A DNA stretch of 64,000 nucleotides from Herbaspirillum seropedicae (GCF_001040945.1 NZ_CP011930.1:3219021-3283020); one strand, 5' to 3'; counted from the first letter of the stretch, positions 21,669 through 32,296 are shown. Program-made: numbers and translations. The notes: generated by a model not told the origin, from the letters alone.

Positions 21669-23053
21669 GAGCTTTCTCCTTGAACGGGCGTGGCCAGCGC
21701 CAGGGCATCGCGCGTGCTCTGCGGCAGCTGCCAGTCATCCGGGGTATGTGCATGGCCTGCGGCCAGCAACAGGTTGCCGATCTCGAAAATCAATCCACGT
21801 GTGCCGCGATAGCCGACCGAGAGACAGTGCCCGGCCCCCAGACGGTCGAACATGGGCAAGCCGGCGCGATGGAAGGGAATGTGCAGGCGCTCGGCCGCCT
21901 GGCGTCCGTGCGAATGCGTTACCAGCAGACCGGCGCTGGCCCGGCGCGCGCCCTGCTCCAGGTCTTCCAGGTCGCCGATCACCACCCTGGCTGCGGGAAC
22001 GCCATCGAGCACCGGCGAGGTCGTGGTGGTCACGGCACAGCCGATCTCGCAGCCCATCTCGGCCAGCCATGCCGAGAGTGACAGCAACAGGTCCGGCTCG
22101 GCACCGATGGCGACCTTGACCCCGCCGAAGAAGAAATGGCCATCCAGCATGGCATCCTGCAGCTGGCTGCGCTGACGCCGATAGCGCGCCGGAATCGGCT
22201 GGCCCGACACATATTCCAGATAGGCCAGGAAACGGTCATTGGCCTGCAGGCCGGTGAGCCGGTCGAAGACCACATACGGCACTCCGCTCAACTCCTGCAC
22301 GGCCTGGGCACTGGCGCGCATCTGTTCGCCGATGGCGATGCTGACGATGGAAGCACCGAGCGCACGCATCTCGGCCAGGGTGGTGCCGCCCATCGAGGTC
22401 GGGCTGAAATTGTCGGGAAGATGGCCATCGAGCGAACTGGACACATCCGGCAACACGATCGGTTCCAGTCCGAAGGATTGCACGATGTCGCGCAATTCCT
22501 CGATGTCGGCCGGTGTCAGATGGCACCCCGCCAGCAGATTGATCTGCTTGGCGCGCGTCTGCAGGCCCGGCTGCGGCTCTCCCAGCGCCCGGATCAATGC
22601 TTCCACGGCCTTGGCCCAGCCGTCCTGGAAGGCGCCCGTGTAGTCAGGCGTGGAGACATAGGCCAGTGCAGTATCGGCCAGGTCGGGATGCTTCTGGCGG
22701 ATCAGTCTGAGATAGGCATTGACGTCATCGCCCTTGGTTTCGGTCAGCCCAGTGGAACAGATGGCGATGAGGTCCGGCTTGGCCCGCAGGCGGATGTTCA
22801 AGACCGCCTTTTCGATGTTCTCCATACCGCCCAGGATGCTGGAGACCTCGTTCATGGCGGTGGTCTGCAAGGGAATCGCTTCGCGGAAATGACGCACCAG
22901 CAATACCAGCCCGAAGGAGGTACAACCCTGCGAACCATGCATGACCGGCATGCAGCGGTTCATGCCCAGGAAGGCATAGGCCGCGCCCAACGGCTGGCTC
23001 ATCTTGAGCGGGTTGACGGCCGCGGCCTTGGAGGAAGTCTCGATGATGGCCAT
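21665..23053 (-). CDS. nifN: FeMo-co scaffold NifN
   Basis: The 462-aa product is related to NifK (KMSQPLGAAYAFLGMNRCMP, HGSQGCTSFGLVLLVRHF). With NifE it forms the scaffold on which NifB-co is converted to FeMo-co. It starts 4 bp after nifE. Confidence 0.93.
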   Translation of the reverse strand: MAIIETSSKAAAVNPLKMSQPLGAAYAFLGMNRCMPVMHGSQGCTSFGLVLLVRHFREAIPLQTTAMNEVSSILGGMENIEKAVLNIRLRAKPDLIAICSTGLTETKGDDVNAYLRLIRQKHPDLADTALAYVSTPDYTGAFQDGWAKAVEALIRALGEPQPGLQTRAKQINLLAGCHLTPADIEELRDIVQSFGLEPIVLPDVSSSLDGHLPDNFSPTSMGGTTLAEMRALGASIVSIAIGEQMRASAQAVQELSGVPYVVFDRLTGLQANDRFLAYLEYVSGQPIPARYRRQRSQLQDAMLDGHFFFGGVKVAIGAEPDLLLSLSAWLAEMGCEIGCAVTTTTSPVLDGVPAARVVIGDLEDLEQGARRASAGLLVTHSHGRQAAERLHIPFHRAGLPMFDRLGAGHCLSVGYRGTRGLIFEIGNLLLAAGHAHTPDDWQLPQSTRDALALATPVQGESS

Positions 23054-23057
23054 GCGG

Positions 23058-24437
23058 CTACTCCCAGGGCGCCGGTGCGCGCACCTGCTCCCACACCGGG
23101 TTGTACAGGGCGCGATCGATTTCCGAGACCAGCGTGATCATGCCCTCATAACCGGCATAGGCGTGATGGCGCTCCTGGTTGATGTCCAGCCAGGGCATCT
23201 TGGCCTTGAGCGCGATGAATTGCGAACGTCCGCCCGAGAGCATGATGTCGGCGCGCGCCTCTTTCAACATGGCATACATCTCGCGCGGCGTCATGTCGTC
23301 GATCATGTGGGCTTCATCCCCCATGATTTCCTTGATGCGCTCCTTGTCCTCGCGCGTCGATTTCTTCACACTGGTGCCGACGATTTCGATGCCGACCTCC
23401 TGCAAGGCCGCCACCACTGACCAAGACTTCACACCGCCGGTAATCAACAGCACACGCTTGCCCGCCAGGCGTTTCTTGTAATGCGCCAGACGACTCCAGG
23501 CGCGCGCCTCTTCCACCGCGATCAAGGCTTCGGTGCGGTCCATCAATTCGGCTGGCGCCCCCTGCTGCACCAGCAGGCGCGCGATCTGGCGCAACGAATC
23601 GGAGACGTCGCCGATGCCATAGAAAGATCCTTCAAAGAAGGGAATCCCATAACGCTCCTCCATCTTGCGCGCCACGTTGATCATGGCCTTGGAACACACC
23701 ATCATCGATGCCCGAGCCCGGTGTGAAGAGGCAATCTCGCGATAGCGCCCATCGCCGCTGATGCAGGAAAGTACCCGCACGCCCATGGCATCGAGCAAGG
23801 GCGTGATCTGCCACAACTCGCCGGACAGGTTGTATTCGCCGATGATGTTGATGTCGTAGGGCGTCGTGAATTCAGGTTCGACCGTCCCGATCACGTAATC
23901 GAGCAAGGCTTCGCCGGCCAGCTTGTTGCCCAGGTTCTTGACCCCGGCAAAGCCGGGCGAATTGACGGGGATCACCGGCTTGCCGAACTTGGCGCTGGCG
24001 GCCTTGCAGACGGCCTCGATGTCGTCGCCGGTCAGGGCGGTGACACAGGTCTGGTAGACGAACACCGCCGGCGGATCATATTTTTCGATGATTTCCTTGA
24101 CCGCCTTGTAAAGCCGCTTTTCACCCCCGTAGATGACGTCGAGCTCATTGATGTCGGTAGTAAAACCGGTGCGATAGGTCTGGACACCGGACGAAGCCGC
24201 ATGGCGGTTATCCCAGGAATTGCCTTCGCAGGCGATCGGGCCATGCACCAGATGGGCCACGTCCACGATGGGTTGCAAGGCGATCTTGGCGCCATCGAAG
24301 GCGCAGCCGCCGGCAGCTGCCCCCGGTGCCAGCTGCTTGCTGCAGCCGGCCTTGCGTTGCTTCTCCGTCTTGGCCTGGTTCTTCTCGCAGGCCGGTTCTT
24401 CGAAGACTTCCTGGATCTTCAGCTTCAAGGCCGTCAT
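23058..24437 (-). CDS. nifE: FeMo-co scaffold NifE
   Basis: The 459-aa product is NifD-related (GGCAFDGAKIALQPIVDVAH, HGPIACEGNSWDNR, VYQTCVTALTGDDIEAVC). NifE binds the precursor at a site homologous to that of NifD. It starts about 88 bp after nifK, in the same transcription direction. Confidence 0.93.
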   Translation of the reverse strand: MTALKLKIQEVFEEPACEKNQAKTEKQRKAGCSKQLAPGAAAGGCAFDGAKIALQPIVDVAHLVHGPIACEGNSWDNRHAASSGVQTYRTGFTTDINELDVIYGGEKRLYKAVKEIIEKYDPPAVFVYQTCVTALTGDDIEAVCKAASAKFGKPVIPVNSPGFAGVKNLGNKLAGEALLDYVIGTVEPEFTTPYDINIIGEYNLSGELWQITPLLDAMGVRVLSCISGDGRYREIASSHRARASMMVCSKAMINVARKMEERYGIPFFEGSFYGIGDVSDSLRQIARLLVQQGAPAELMDRTEALIAVEEARAWSRLAHYKKRLAGKRVLLITGGVKSWSVVAALQEVGIEIVGTSVKKSTREDKERIKEIMGDEAHMIDDMTPREMYAMLKEARADIMLSGGRSQFIALKAKMPWLDINQERHHAYAGYEGMITLVSEIDRALYNPVWEQVRAPAPWE

Positions 24438-24525
24438 GATCGCTCTCCATGCTTACCGGGGTTGCTGCCGAGGTGCTACGCATCCCGCCTGGCAATCCTT
24501 CCGCCTGGCGGGACGTCCACCGCGC

Positions 24526-26085
24526 TCAGCGGATGATGTCGTAGGAATAATCGGTCTCGCCGGCCACCACCGTATTGGCATCCAGGGCTTCGAAGTATTC
24601 GTCGAGGATCATCACCAGCACGCGCATCGCACCGGCATAGCCCCAGATGGGGAAACGATGGTAGTGATGGCGGTCGAAGACCGGGAACACCAGGCGGATC
24701 AGCGGCACGCCGCAGTCGCGCTCGAGGTACTTGCCGTAGGTATTGCCGATCAGGAAGTCCACCGGCTCCGTGAACAGCAGGGAGCGCAGGTGCCACAAGT
24801 CACGCTTGGGATAGACCTTGCAGTCCTTGCCGAAGGGAGAGGCATCCAGCAGCGCCTGCACCTTGGCCGCCCATTCGGCGTCGCCGTTGGTGGACAGGAT
24901 ATGGGTCGGCTCGCAGCCCAGCTCCAGCAGGAACTGGGTCATGCCGATCATCATGTCGGGGTCGCCATACAAGGCAAACTTCTTGCCATGCAAATGCGCC
25001 TGCGAATCGGCGATGGCGTCGACCAGGCGGCCGCGCTCCAGCTCCAGTTCGGCCGGGATGGGCTGGCCGCTCAGGCGCGACAGTTCCATCAGGAACTGGT
25101 CGGTGCCGGCCACGCCCATCGGGTGGTTGAGCGTGACCACTTCCTGGCCCTTCTCGGCGATGTACTTGGCGGTCTTGAGCGTGCTGAATTCCTGGAACAC
25201 CACGGTGGCCTTGGCGTCGAGGGCCTCGATCACTTCCTGCTTGGTGGTGCCGCCGCTGTACATGCGGAACTGACCATCGGTCGGGGTGTTCCAGACCTCC
25301 GAGGGATCACACACGATGGTGCCGTCCACGCCCATCAGCTTGAAGATGCGCTTGACCTCGGGCAGGTTACCCACCACGAAGCCATCGAAACCGCCGATAA
25401 AATTGATGCGCTCGTTGGGCTTTCTCTCCAGCGCCGGCACCGTACCGGCCTTGCCATCCCAGAAGTGCGTCAGGATGCCTTTCAGAGCATTGTCATAGCC
25501 GGTCACGTGGCTGCCGACGAAGGCCGGGGTATGGGCGAACGGCACGTCATATTCCGCCGGCACGCTGCCCTTGTCCTTGGCATTCTTGATGAAGGAGTCG
25601 AGGTCATCACCGATCACCTCGGCCATGCAGGTAGTAGAGACGGCGATCATCTCTGGCTTGTACAGGCTCAGCGCGTTGGCCAGGCCGTCGATCATGTTGT
25701 TGAGGCCACCGAAGACGGCGGCGTCTTCGGTCATCGATGACGACACGCAGGAGGTCGGCTCCTTGAAATGACGCGAAAAGTGCGAGCGGTAATACGCCAC
25801 GCAGCCCTGCGAACCGTGCACGAACGGCAGCGTGTTCTGGAAGCCGACGGCGGCATACACCGCCCCCAGCGGCTGGCAAGCCTTGGCCGGATTGATGGTC
25901 AGCGCCTCGCGGGCGAAGTTCTTTTGCTGGTATTCCTTGGTCTTGGTCCATTCGGCCACGTCCTGCACCTTGTCCAGCGGAACGGCAAACTCGAACTCTT
26001 CTTTCTTGCGGGCGAACAGTTCGCGGTATTCCGGCTGGCGGAACAGATTCTCGTGGTCCAGAACGCTATCGGCGTTTTGCGGCAT
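24526..26085 (-). CDS. nifK: Nitrogenase MoFe protein beta chain NifK
   Basis: The 519-aa product has the three P-cluster cysteines at residues 70 ([15 protein letters not shown]), 95 ([14 protein letters not shown]) and 153 ([12 protein letters not shown]). With NifD it forms the alpha2beta2 MoFe protein, the site of N2 reduction. Length is normal. Confidence 0.95.
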
Positions 26086-26190
26086 GATGATACCCCTTCA
26101 ATTCAACTGATCAAATGATCCAGGCTCGGGTCGGATGGACGATGAGCGATCGACACAGTCCTGCGCCCATCCATCCCGAATCGATTCAGC

Positions 26191-27645
26191 TCAGGCCTTC
26201 CACGGAGCCTTGGCCATGCCCCACACCGGGCTGTTGATGGCCATGTCCATGTCGCGGGCGAAGATGGCGAAGCCGTCATAGCCGTGATACGGGCCCGAGT
26301 AATCCCAGGAGTGCATCTGGCGGAACGGCACGCCCATCTTCTGGAAGACGTATTTCTCCTTGATCCCGGAGCCAACCAGATCGGGCTCGATCTTCTCGAC
26401 GAACTTCTCGAATTCATAGCTGGTCACGTCGTCGTAGATCAGCGTGCCGTCTTCCACGTAGTGGGTGGTGCGCTGGTAGTCGTCGTTGTGGCCGAATTCA
26501 TATCCGGTACCGACCACCTTCATGCCCAGGTCACCATAGGCATCGATCACGTGGCGCGGGCGCAGGCCACCGACGAACAGCATCACGGTCTTGCCTTCCA
26601 GGCGCGGGCGGTACTTGGCGATCACGGCATCGGTGAGGGCCTTGTACTTGGCGATGACACGCTCGGCGCCTTCCTTGATCTTGTCGTCGAAGTGGCTGGC
26701 AATCTGGCGCAGCGACGCCTCGATCTGGCTGGGGCCGAAGAAGTTGTACTCGACCCAGGGAATGCCGAACTTCTCTTCCATGTGGCGCGAGATGTAGTTC
26801 ATCGAGCGATAGCAGTGCAGCACGTTGAGCTTGGCCTTGGGGGTGTTTTCCATTTCGGCGAGGGTGCCGTCGCCGGACCACTGGGCGATCACGCGCAGGC
26901 CGATTTCTTCCAGCAGGATGCGCGAGGACCAGGCGTCGCCGCCGATGTTGTAGTCGCCGATGATGGCCACGTCATACGGAGTCGCCACAAACTGGTTCTT
27001 GTCCGGGTCCATCTTGTCCAGCACCCATTCCTTGATGGCGTCGTTGGCCACGTGGTGGCCCAGCGACTGCGACACGCCACGGAAGCCTTCGCAGCGCACC
27101 GGCACGATGGTATGGCCCTCGTATTGCTTGGACTTTTTCTTGGAGACCGCTTCGATGTCGTCACCGATGAGACCGATCGGGCATTCGGATTGCACCGAAA
27201 TACCCTTGTTGAGCGGGAACAGTTCCTGGATCTCGTCGACGATCTTTTCCAGCTTCTTATCGCCGCCGAAGACGATGTCCTTTTCCTGGAAATCGGACGT
27301 GAACTGCATGGTCACGAAACTGTCGATGCCGGTCTTGCCAATGTAATAGTTGCGGCGCGAGCCCCAGGAGTACTGGCCACAGCCGACCGGACCATGGCTG
27401 ATGTGGATCATGTCCTTGATCGGCCCCCAGACCACGCCCTTGGAACCGGCATAGGCGCAGCCGCGAATGGTCATCACGCCGGGGATCGACTTGATGTTGG
27501 ATTTGACGTTGCAATCCGACTTGCCCTCTTCCTGGGTGGTCAGGTGCTTGGCGCGACGCTTGGCGGTCTTGTCCGGATAGGCCTTGAGGACCTCATTGAT
27601 CAATTCCGTATTGCGTGCCGTGGTTTCTTCAACTGTGAGGCTCAT
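26191..27645 (-). CDS. nifD: Nitrogenase MoFe protein alpha chain NifD
   Basis: The 484-aa product shows the P-cluster cysteines 63, 89 and 155 ([33 protein letters not shown]) and the FeMo-co ligands Cys278 ([11 protein letters not shown]) and His445 ([18 protein letters not shown]). The ATG at 27645 follows a GGAGGG site; the longer upstream frame is rejected. It follows nifH after a spacer with a hairpin. Confidence 0.95.
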   Translation of the reverse strand: MSLTVEETTARNTELINEVLKAYPDKTAKRRAKHLTTQEEGKSDCNVKSNIKSIPGVMTIRGCAYAGSKGVVWGPIKDMIHISHGPVGCGQYSWGSRRNYYIGKTGIDSFVTMQFTSDFQEKDIVFGGDKKLEKIVDEIQELFPLNKGISVQSECPIGLIGDDIEAVSKKKSKQYEGHTIVPVRCEGFRGVSQSLGHHVANDAIKEWVLDKMDPDKNQFVATPYDVAIIGDYNIGGDAWSSRILLEEIGLRVIAQWSGDGTLAEMENTPKAKLNVLHCYRSMNYISRHMEEKFGIPWVEYNFFGPSQIEASLRQIASHFDDKIKEGAERVIAKYKALTDAVIAKYRPRLEGKTVMLFVGGLRPRHVIDAYGDLGMKVVGTGYEFGHNDDYQRTTHYVEDGTLIYDDVTSYEFEKFVEKIEPDLVGSGIKEKYVFQKMGVPFRQMHSWDYSGPYHGYDGFAIFARDMDMAINSPVWGMAKAPWKA

Positions 27646-27731
27646 GGGCCCTCCGATAAAAATTAGTCGCGGGGGACATACCCGGTCGTATGCCAGTCCG
27701 GTAAACAAACCTGCGCTACCCTTTTTCTTGC

Positions 27732-27781
27732 GGTCCCGGCTGCCTTCGCTTCTGAACACAGAGGCGCGAGCGGCCAGGACC
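27732..27781 (-). other. nifH-nifD intercistronic stem-loop
   Basis: On the transcript strand an outer stem (27774-27781 with 27732-27739, one G-U pair) encloses an inner hairpin whose arms are 27759-27766 and 27747-27754 with a 4-nt loop and one mismatch. No U-run follows. It may stabilise the 3' end of nifH mRNA or partly stop transcription; this is inference. Confidence 0.55.
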
Positions 27782-27813
27782 TTGCAGCATCAACAGCAGG
27801 CAGACGACGATGC

Positions 27814-28701
<888 letters not shown>

Positions 28702-28861
28702 CTAGAAATAAGCGGTGTAGCTCTGGTGTAAGAAATTAAGGTTTCGTTCAAAGCAGTTTTGTCATCACACTTGCAGCCGTTGGGGCGCCGCTTCGAAACT
28801 TTTATTGGTCTTCGTCTCAAGTCACGCATTCGGCAAGTCATCGTCGGTGCACACCTCTCTT

Positions 28862-28877
28862 TGCAAATGCCGTGCCA
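28862..28877 (-). promoter_or_regulatory. nifH -24/-12 sigma54 promoter
   Basis: On the minus strand TGGCACGGCATTTGCA is a full -24/-12 consensus. The predicted transcript start lies roughly 155-160 nt before the nifH ATG. Confidence 0.92.
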
Positions 28878-28894
28878 CCATCAAAAAACGATTC

Positions 28895-28907
28895 CAAGCC
28901 ATTGATT
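28895..28907 (-). promoter_or_regulatory. IHF-binding site at nifH
   Basis: AATCAATGGCTTG on the minus strand fits WATCAANNNNTTR exactly. It lies between the NifA sites and the promoter, where bending would bring NifA to sigma54 polymerase. Confidence 0.75.
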
Positions 28908-28958
28908 TAATTGGTGAAAACAGCATTTCGCGCAGCCTCTCGACCCACTTCTTTCTGG

Positions 28959-28974
28959 TGTTACAAACCGCACA
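28959..28974. promoter_or_regulatory. NifA upstream activator site 1 of nifH
   Basis: TGTTACAAACCGCACA fits TGT-N10-ACA exactly, about 82 bp beyond the nifH -24 element. Confidence 0.85.
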
Positions 28975-28988
28975 AACGGCACCTGGTC

Positions 28989-29004
28989 TGTAGGGAACGA
29001 TACA
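28989..29004. promoter_or_regulatory. NifA upstream activator site 2 of nifH
   Basis: TGTAGGGAACGATACA fits TGT-N10-ACA exactly. It is 30 bp from site 1, about three helical turns. It also lies 125 bp before a possible divergent sigma54 promoter. Confidence 0.85.
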
Positions 29005-29128
29005 AGCCCGCATCCCCGACACAACCGTGTACCCAACCACCCTGTTGCACCCCTCTCGGCCCGCTGGCCCGCAGCCACGGGCCTTGTCACGCCCTGCTGA
29101 AGACAAGCAGAGGCGGCTCGCTGATAAC

Positions 29129-29144
29129 GGGAACGATGTTTGCT
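29129..29144 (+). promoter_or_regulatory. Possible sigma54 promoter facing away from nifH
   Basis: GGGAACGATGTTTGCT keeps GG-N10-GC and the TTGCT box but has two mismatches at -24. It precedes the degenerate receiver gene by 77 bp, and the nifH NifA sites could serve it too. Confidence 0.45.
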
Positions 29145-29220
29145 ATCGGGATGAATGGCAGGGCAAAGAAGGCTGCGCCAAGCGGCCCGGTCAGTGATCC
29201 ACTCACGCAAGGAGCAAACC

Positions 29221-29652
29221 ATGCAAATCGGTGTAGACAGCCAGCGCGCGGTCGACAACAAACGGGTCTTCATCGTCGACTGTGATGAAGTCAGCGGCTT
29301 GGCGCTGCAGTTCATGCTCGCCGACGAGTGCGAAGCGCATCTGCTGGCGGATGTGGACAATGCCTTGCGCAAGGGCCGGGATTGGCCGCCCGACCTGCTC
29401 TTGCTGGGCCAGGGCAATCTCGTCAAGGAGGGCATGGAGGTGCTGGCCCAATTGCGCCAGCAACATCCGGCCTTGAAGATCGTAGTGGTGTGCGACAGCG
29501 CCAATGACCGCCATGTTCGCCAAGCCCTGGCGCAAGGGGCCAACTCCACGCTGCTGCGCCCGCTTACGCTGGAGAGCGTGCGCCGCAAGGTCGATGCCCA
29601 ACTGGGCCGACGCACGCCCTTGGGCCTGGGCATCGCGGTGACGGTGATGTAA
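29221..29652 (+). CDS. Degenerate response-regulator receiver protein
   Basis: The 143-aa product follows the CheY-like fold (RVFIVDCDEVSGLALQFML, ALKIVVVCDSANDRHVRQAL, then STLLRPLTLESVRRKV). The phosphorylation aspartate expected after the third strand (LLLLD) is glycine in PDLLLLGQGN, and the conserved lysine before proline is arginine (LLRPLT). No output domain follows. It therefore cannot be a normal phosphorelay protein; it may act by protein binding. It is transcribed away from nifH and heads a four-gene set. The start is the ATG at 29221 after AAGGAG. Confidence 0.75.
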   Translation: MQIGVDSQRAVDNKRVFIVDCDEVSGLALQFMLADECEAHLLADVDNALRKGRDWPPDLLLLGQGNLVKEGMEVLAQLRQQHPALKIVVVCDSANDRHVRQALAQGANSTLLRPLTLESVRRKVDAQLGRRTPLGLGIAVTVM

Positions 29653-29656
29653 GACC

Positions 29657-30109
29657 ATGTGCGCGACTCGCATCCCCTTGAAGCTGCCGCATCGGGCTAC
29701 CCCGATGCCGGGCGCATCGAAGTCTGCGCCGCTGGCCAATCCGCATTACCAGCAGATCGGCGGCGAGCCGGTCGTGCGGCAACTGGTCGACCGTTTCTAC
29801 GCCCTGATGGACCAGTTGCCCCAGGCGGCCGTGGTACGCGCCATGCATCCGGGCGACCTGACCCCGGCCAAGCAGCGCCTGTTCATGTTCCTCTCCGGTT
29901 GGCTGGGCGGCCCGCCGCTGTATGCCGAGGCCTTCGGCCATCCGCGCCTGCGTCACGCACACGCGGGCTTTGCCGTCGATGCTGCCGCACGTGATGCCTG
30001 GATGGCCTGCATGAACCAGGCACTACAAGAACTGGTACCCGACGAGGTGTTGCGGCAGCAACTGGGTGCCGCATTTTTCAAGACTGCCGATTTTCTGTGC
30101 AACCAATAA
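29657..30109 (+). CDS. Group II truncated haemoglobin
   Basis: The product is 150 aa, or 134 from a later ATG. It has the trHbO hallmarks: QQIGGEPVVRQLVDRFYALM, the glycine motif and FLSGWLGGPPLYAEAFGHP, the proximal-histidine region LRHAHAGFAVD, and RDAWMACMNQAL. Such proteins bind O2 or NO. In a nif operon it may buffer oxygen or detoxify NO. It starts 4 bp after the receiver gene. Confidence 0.85.
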   Translation: MCATRIPLKLPHRATPMPGASKSAPLANPHYQQIGGEPVVRQLVDRFYALMDQLPQAAVVRAMHPGDLTPAKQRLFMFLSGWLGGPPLYAEAFGHPRLRHAHAGFAVDAAARDAWMACMNQALQELVPDEVLRQQLGAAFFKTADFLCNQ

Positions 30110-30118
30110 GGAAACTTC

Positions 30119-30706
30119 ATGAGCACTCTCGCAAATACCCCCCTGGCCGATCTCGACAATGATGGCCGTCTGCTGAGCCCGGTCTTCAAGGGCCCGACCA
30201 AACGCAATGGACGCGTCGCCTTCCGTGGCGAAATCGCGCTCAAATACCAGGCCAGCCTGGCCGATGAAAAGCGCCCCCCGGAAATCAAGCTCGACCAGGT
30301 GATGACGGTGGCCGACGTGGGCGCCACCACCATTCCTTTCCTGGCCGGCATGGCGCCTTCGCTGGAACATATCAAGCTGCTGTGCGAAGTGCTGGGGGAC
30401 AAGCTGGCTGCCGATGGCAAATATTTCTTCTTTGCCTGCAACCTGGACATTTCGCTGCGGTTCCAGATTCCTTATGGCGGCGCCACCTTCTACGTGATGC
30501 CGCTGGACGAATCGACGGTCTATAACGAGCTGCTGGAATTGTTCCGCATCGAGCGTGGCGATCTCAAGAAACTCGACACCGCCGAAAAGATTCTGGCGGT
30601 GGCCGACGGTGCCCTGCGCTTCAAGGGCAAGTTCGAGGAGATCAGCTTCCAGCGCGGGCTGGAGGTGATGGGGCCGATCAAGATCAAGGAAAACCGCCCG
30701 GTATGA
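30119..30706 (+). CDS. Unknown 195-aa nif-cluster protein
   Basis: I do not recognise a family. The product is soluble, mixed alpha/beta (PFLAGMAPSLEHIKLLCEVL, YFFFACNLDISLRFQIPYGG), with no clear metal-binding cluster. It sits in an apparent operon between the truncated haemoglobin and an FmdB-type zinc ribbon. A GGAAACTT-type site precedes the ATG. Confidence 0.75.
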   Translation: MSTLANTPLADLDNDGRLLSPVFKGPTKRNGRVAFRGEIALKYQASLADEKRPPEIKLDQVMTVADVGATTIPFLAGMAPSLEHIKLLCEVLGDKLAADGKYFFFACNLDISLRFQIPYGGATFYVMPLDESTVYNELLELFRIERGDLKKLDTAEKILAVADGALRFKGKFEEISFQRGLEVMGPIKIKENRPV

Positions 30707-30789
30707 CGTCACAGGGTCGGGCGGCAGCCAGCTATCAGGAATGCTGCCCCACCCTGCGCAAACGCCCCTTCAACACCAGCGAGCCGACC

Positions 30790-31026
30790 ATGCCCCTTTT
30801 CGACTTTCTCTGTACCGCCTGCGACACCCATTTTGAAAAACTGGTCCGCGCCGGCGACACGCCAGCCTGCCCGAGCTGCGGCAGCCATGCAGTGCTCCGG
30901 CAGGTATCGGCGCCGCAAGCGCCGGGCAAGAGCGCCGGCATCCTGCAGCGCGCCCGCGCGCAAGCCGCCCGTGAGGGACACTTCAGCAATTACCGTCCGT
31001 CGGAACTGCGCAACAAACTGAAGTGA
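30790..31026 (+). CDS. FmdB-type zinc-ribbon protein
   Basis: The 78-aa product has two CxxC pairs (FLCTACDTHFEKLV and CPSCGSHAVLRQVS), the FmdB putative regulatory fold, followed by a basic tail. It ends 4 bp from the convergent SIR2-like gene. The start is the ATG in an alignment-compatible position; a frame from 30703 is longer but lacks support. Confidence 0.8.
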   Translation: MPLFDFLCTACDTHFEKLVRAGDTPACPSCGSHAVLRQVSAPQAPGKSAGILQRARAQAAREGHFSNYRPSELRNKLK

Positions 31027-31030
31027 GCCA

Positions 31031-31882
31031 TCACACCGGCACCCCCAGTTGCGCACACAGCAGGGTGGAGAAGTCCGCCGTGGCCATGGGCAGCACCTCG
31101 ATACCATGTTCCTCCAGGAAGCGCTGTTCATTGCGCGATGGCGTCTCCGCCAGCACCGCCCAGTGCCGCGCCGACGAGCGCTTGGTGATCTGGTGCGCAA
31201 AACTGCGCTGCAGCTGATCGTTGAAGCGGCAGCCGATGAACAGGAAATGACGGCCGTGCCGCAGTCCCTGCACGTGTGCCGGAATCGGCGTCTGGATGTC
31301 GATCTCGGTGAGCACTTCGACGAAATCGGAGTCCGACACCAGATAGTTGGCGGCCGGTGCATGTGCGCCGATAGGCTGATACAGCAAGGTGTTCCAGCTC
31401 GACGCGATGCTCTCCTGAACTGCCTGGCCGGCGCCATCGTAATACTGGTACCAAGTACCGAAGTGCTCGGACTGCGACAAGCCCTGCACCTGTCCCCAGT
31501 CATCCCGCCCGCTGGCCAGCATGGCGCTGCGCATGGCATCGTCATACCAGAGTGCGACGATCATCGGGATCTCCGCCATGCCGGCCAGCACCTGCTGTAG
31601 CGGCAACGGCGGCACAGTGGCAGAGAATGCCCCCTGCATCAGTTGCACCAGGCTCTTGCGATGCTTGAAGTTCTCGATGAATTGCGCAGTCGCCGTGAGG
31701 CGGTTGCGGATCTTGTGCGGCACCGTGACCTGAGCGGCCAGCAGCGCCGCCAGTTTTTCCTGTGAATCCGGCAGCGGGCAATCCGGCGCCTGCGTCAGCA
31801 AGCCCGGCCCCAGGTAAGGAATGAGCTCCCCCTTGGCGAGTGCATCGAACAGGTCTTGCAAGGTGTCCTCAGTGGTAGGCAT
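31031..31882 (-). CDS. SIR2-like domain protein
   Basis: The 283-aa product has SIR2-superfamily segments: GELIPYLGPGLLTQAPDCPL near the N-terminus resembles the nucleotide loop, and RHFLFIGCRFNDQLQRSFAH the later strand-loop-helix seen in SIR2-like proteins. These proteins often bind or hydrolyse NAD. It is last in the nifB operon and ends 4 bp from the convergent FmdB gene. I cannot name the substrate. It could also be a structural SIR2 fold without activity. Confidence 0.7.
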   Translation of the reverse strand: MPTTEDTLQDLFDALAKGELIPYLGPGLLTQAPDCPLPDSQEKLAALLAAQVTVPHKIRNRLTATAQFIENFKHRKSLVQLMQGAFSATVPPLPLQQVLAGMAEIPMIVALWYDDAMRSAMLASGRDDWGQVQGLSQSEHFGTWYQYYDGAGQAVQESIASSWNTLLYQPIGAHAPAANYLVSDSDFVEVLTEIDIQTPIPAHVQGLRHGRHFLFIGCRFNDQLQRSFAHQITKRSSARHWAVLAETPSRNEQRFLEEHGIEVLPMATADFSTLLCAQLGVPV

Positions 31883-31917
31883 GGCGATGGCTCCTCGGCG
31901 CAGGTGTGCAGGCTGGT

Positions 31918-32223
31918 TCAGCGCCCGGAGGCGAAATTGAGCAATTCGAGGGTGACGTCTTCCTCGCCCACGATCACCTGGCAGGCCAGGCGCGACTTGG
32001 AACCGACGCCCACGATGCTGTCGAGCTTGGCGTTTTCAGACGGGGTGGTACGCGAGACGCTCTTGCGGCCTTCCAGCACGAAGATATGGCAGGCGCCGCA
32101 CTCAGCCTTGCCCTGGCACTTGTTGGCAATGGCTTCGCCAGCCTTCATCACGGCGGCCAGCAGCGTGGTGCCGATGCTCACCTCGATGGTCTTGCCGGAG
32201 GGTTGGATAGTAACGACGGGCAT
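31918..32223 (-). CDS. [2Fe-2S] ferredoxin in nifB operon
   Basis: The 101-aa product has the adrenodoxin-type C-x5-C-x2-C pattern (NKCQGKAECGACHIFVLEG) and a fourth cysteine in SRLACQVIVG. It lies between the DegT-like and SIR2-like genes. It could be an electron donor for maturation. Its start ATG has an AGGAGT site. Confidence 0.9.
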   Translation of the reverse strand: MPVVTIQPSGKTIEVSIGTTLLAAVMKAGEAIANKCQGKAECGACHIFVLEGRKSVSRTTPSENAKLDSIVGVGSKSRLACQVIVGEEDVTLELLNFASGR

Positions 32224-32296
32224 GGTCAGGACTCCTTTGTGGTGGATGCGGTCAATGAGACCGGAGAGGAAAAATGGGACAAGGCGCGGGCCGCGC

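Noticed and set aside
24220..25740. Long plus-strand frame opposite nifE/nifK
   Set aside because: It lies entirely antisense to nifE and nifK, whose protein families are certain; such frames are common in GC-rich DNA.
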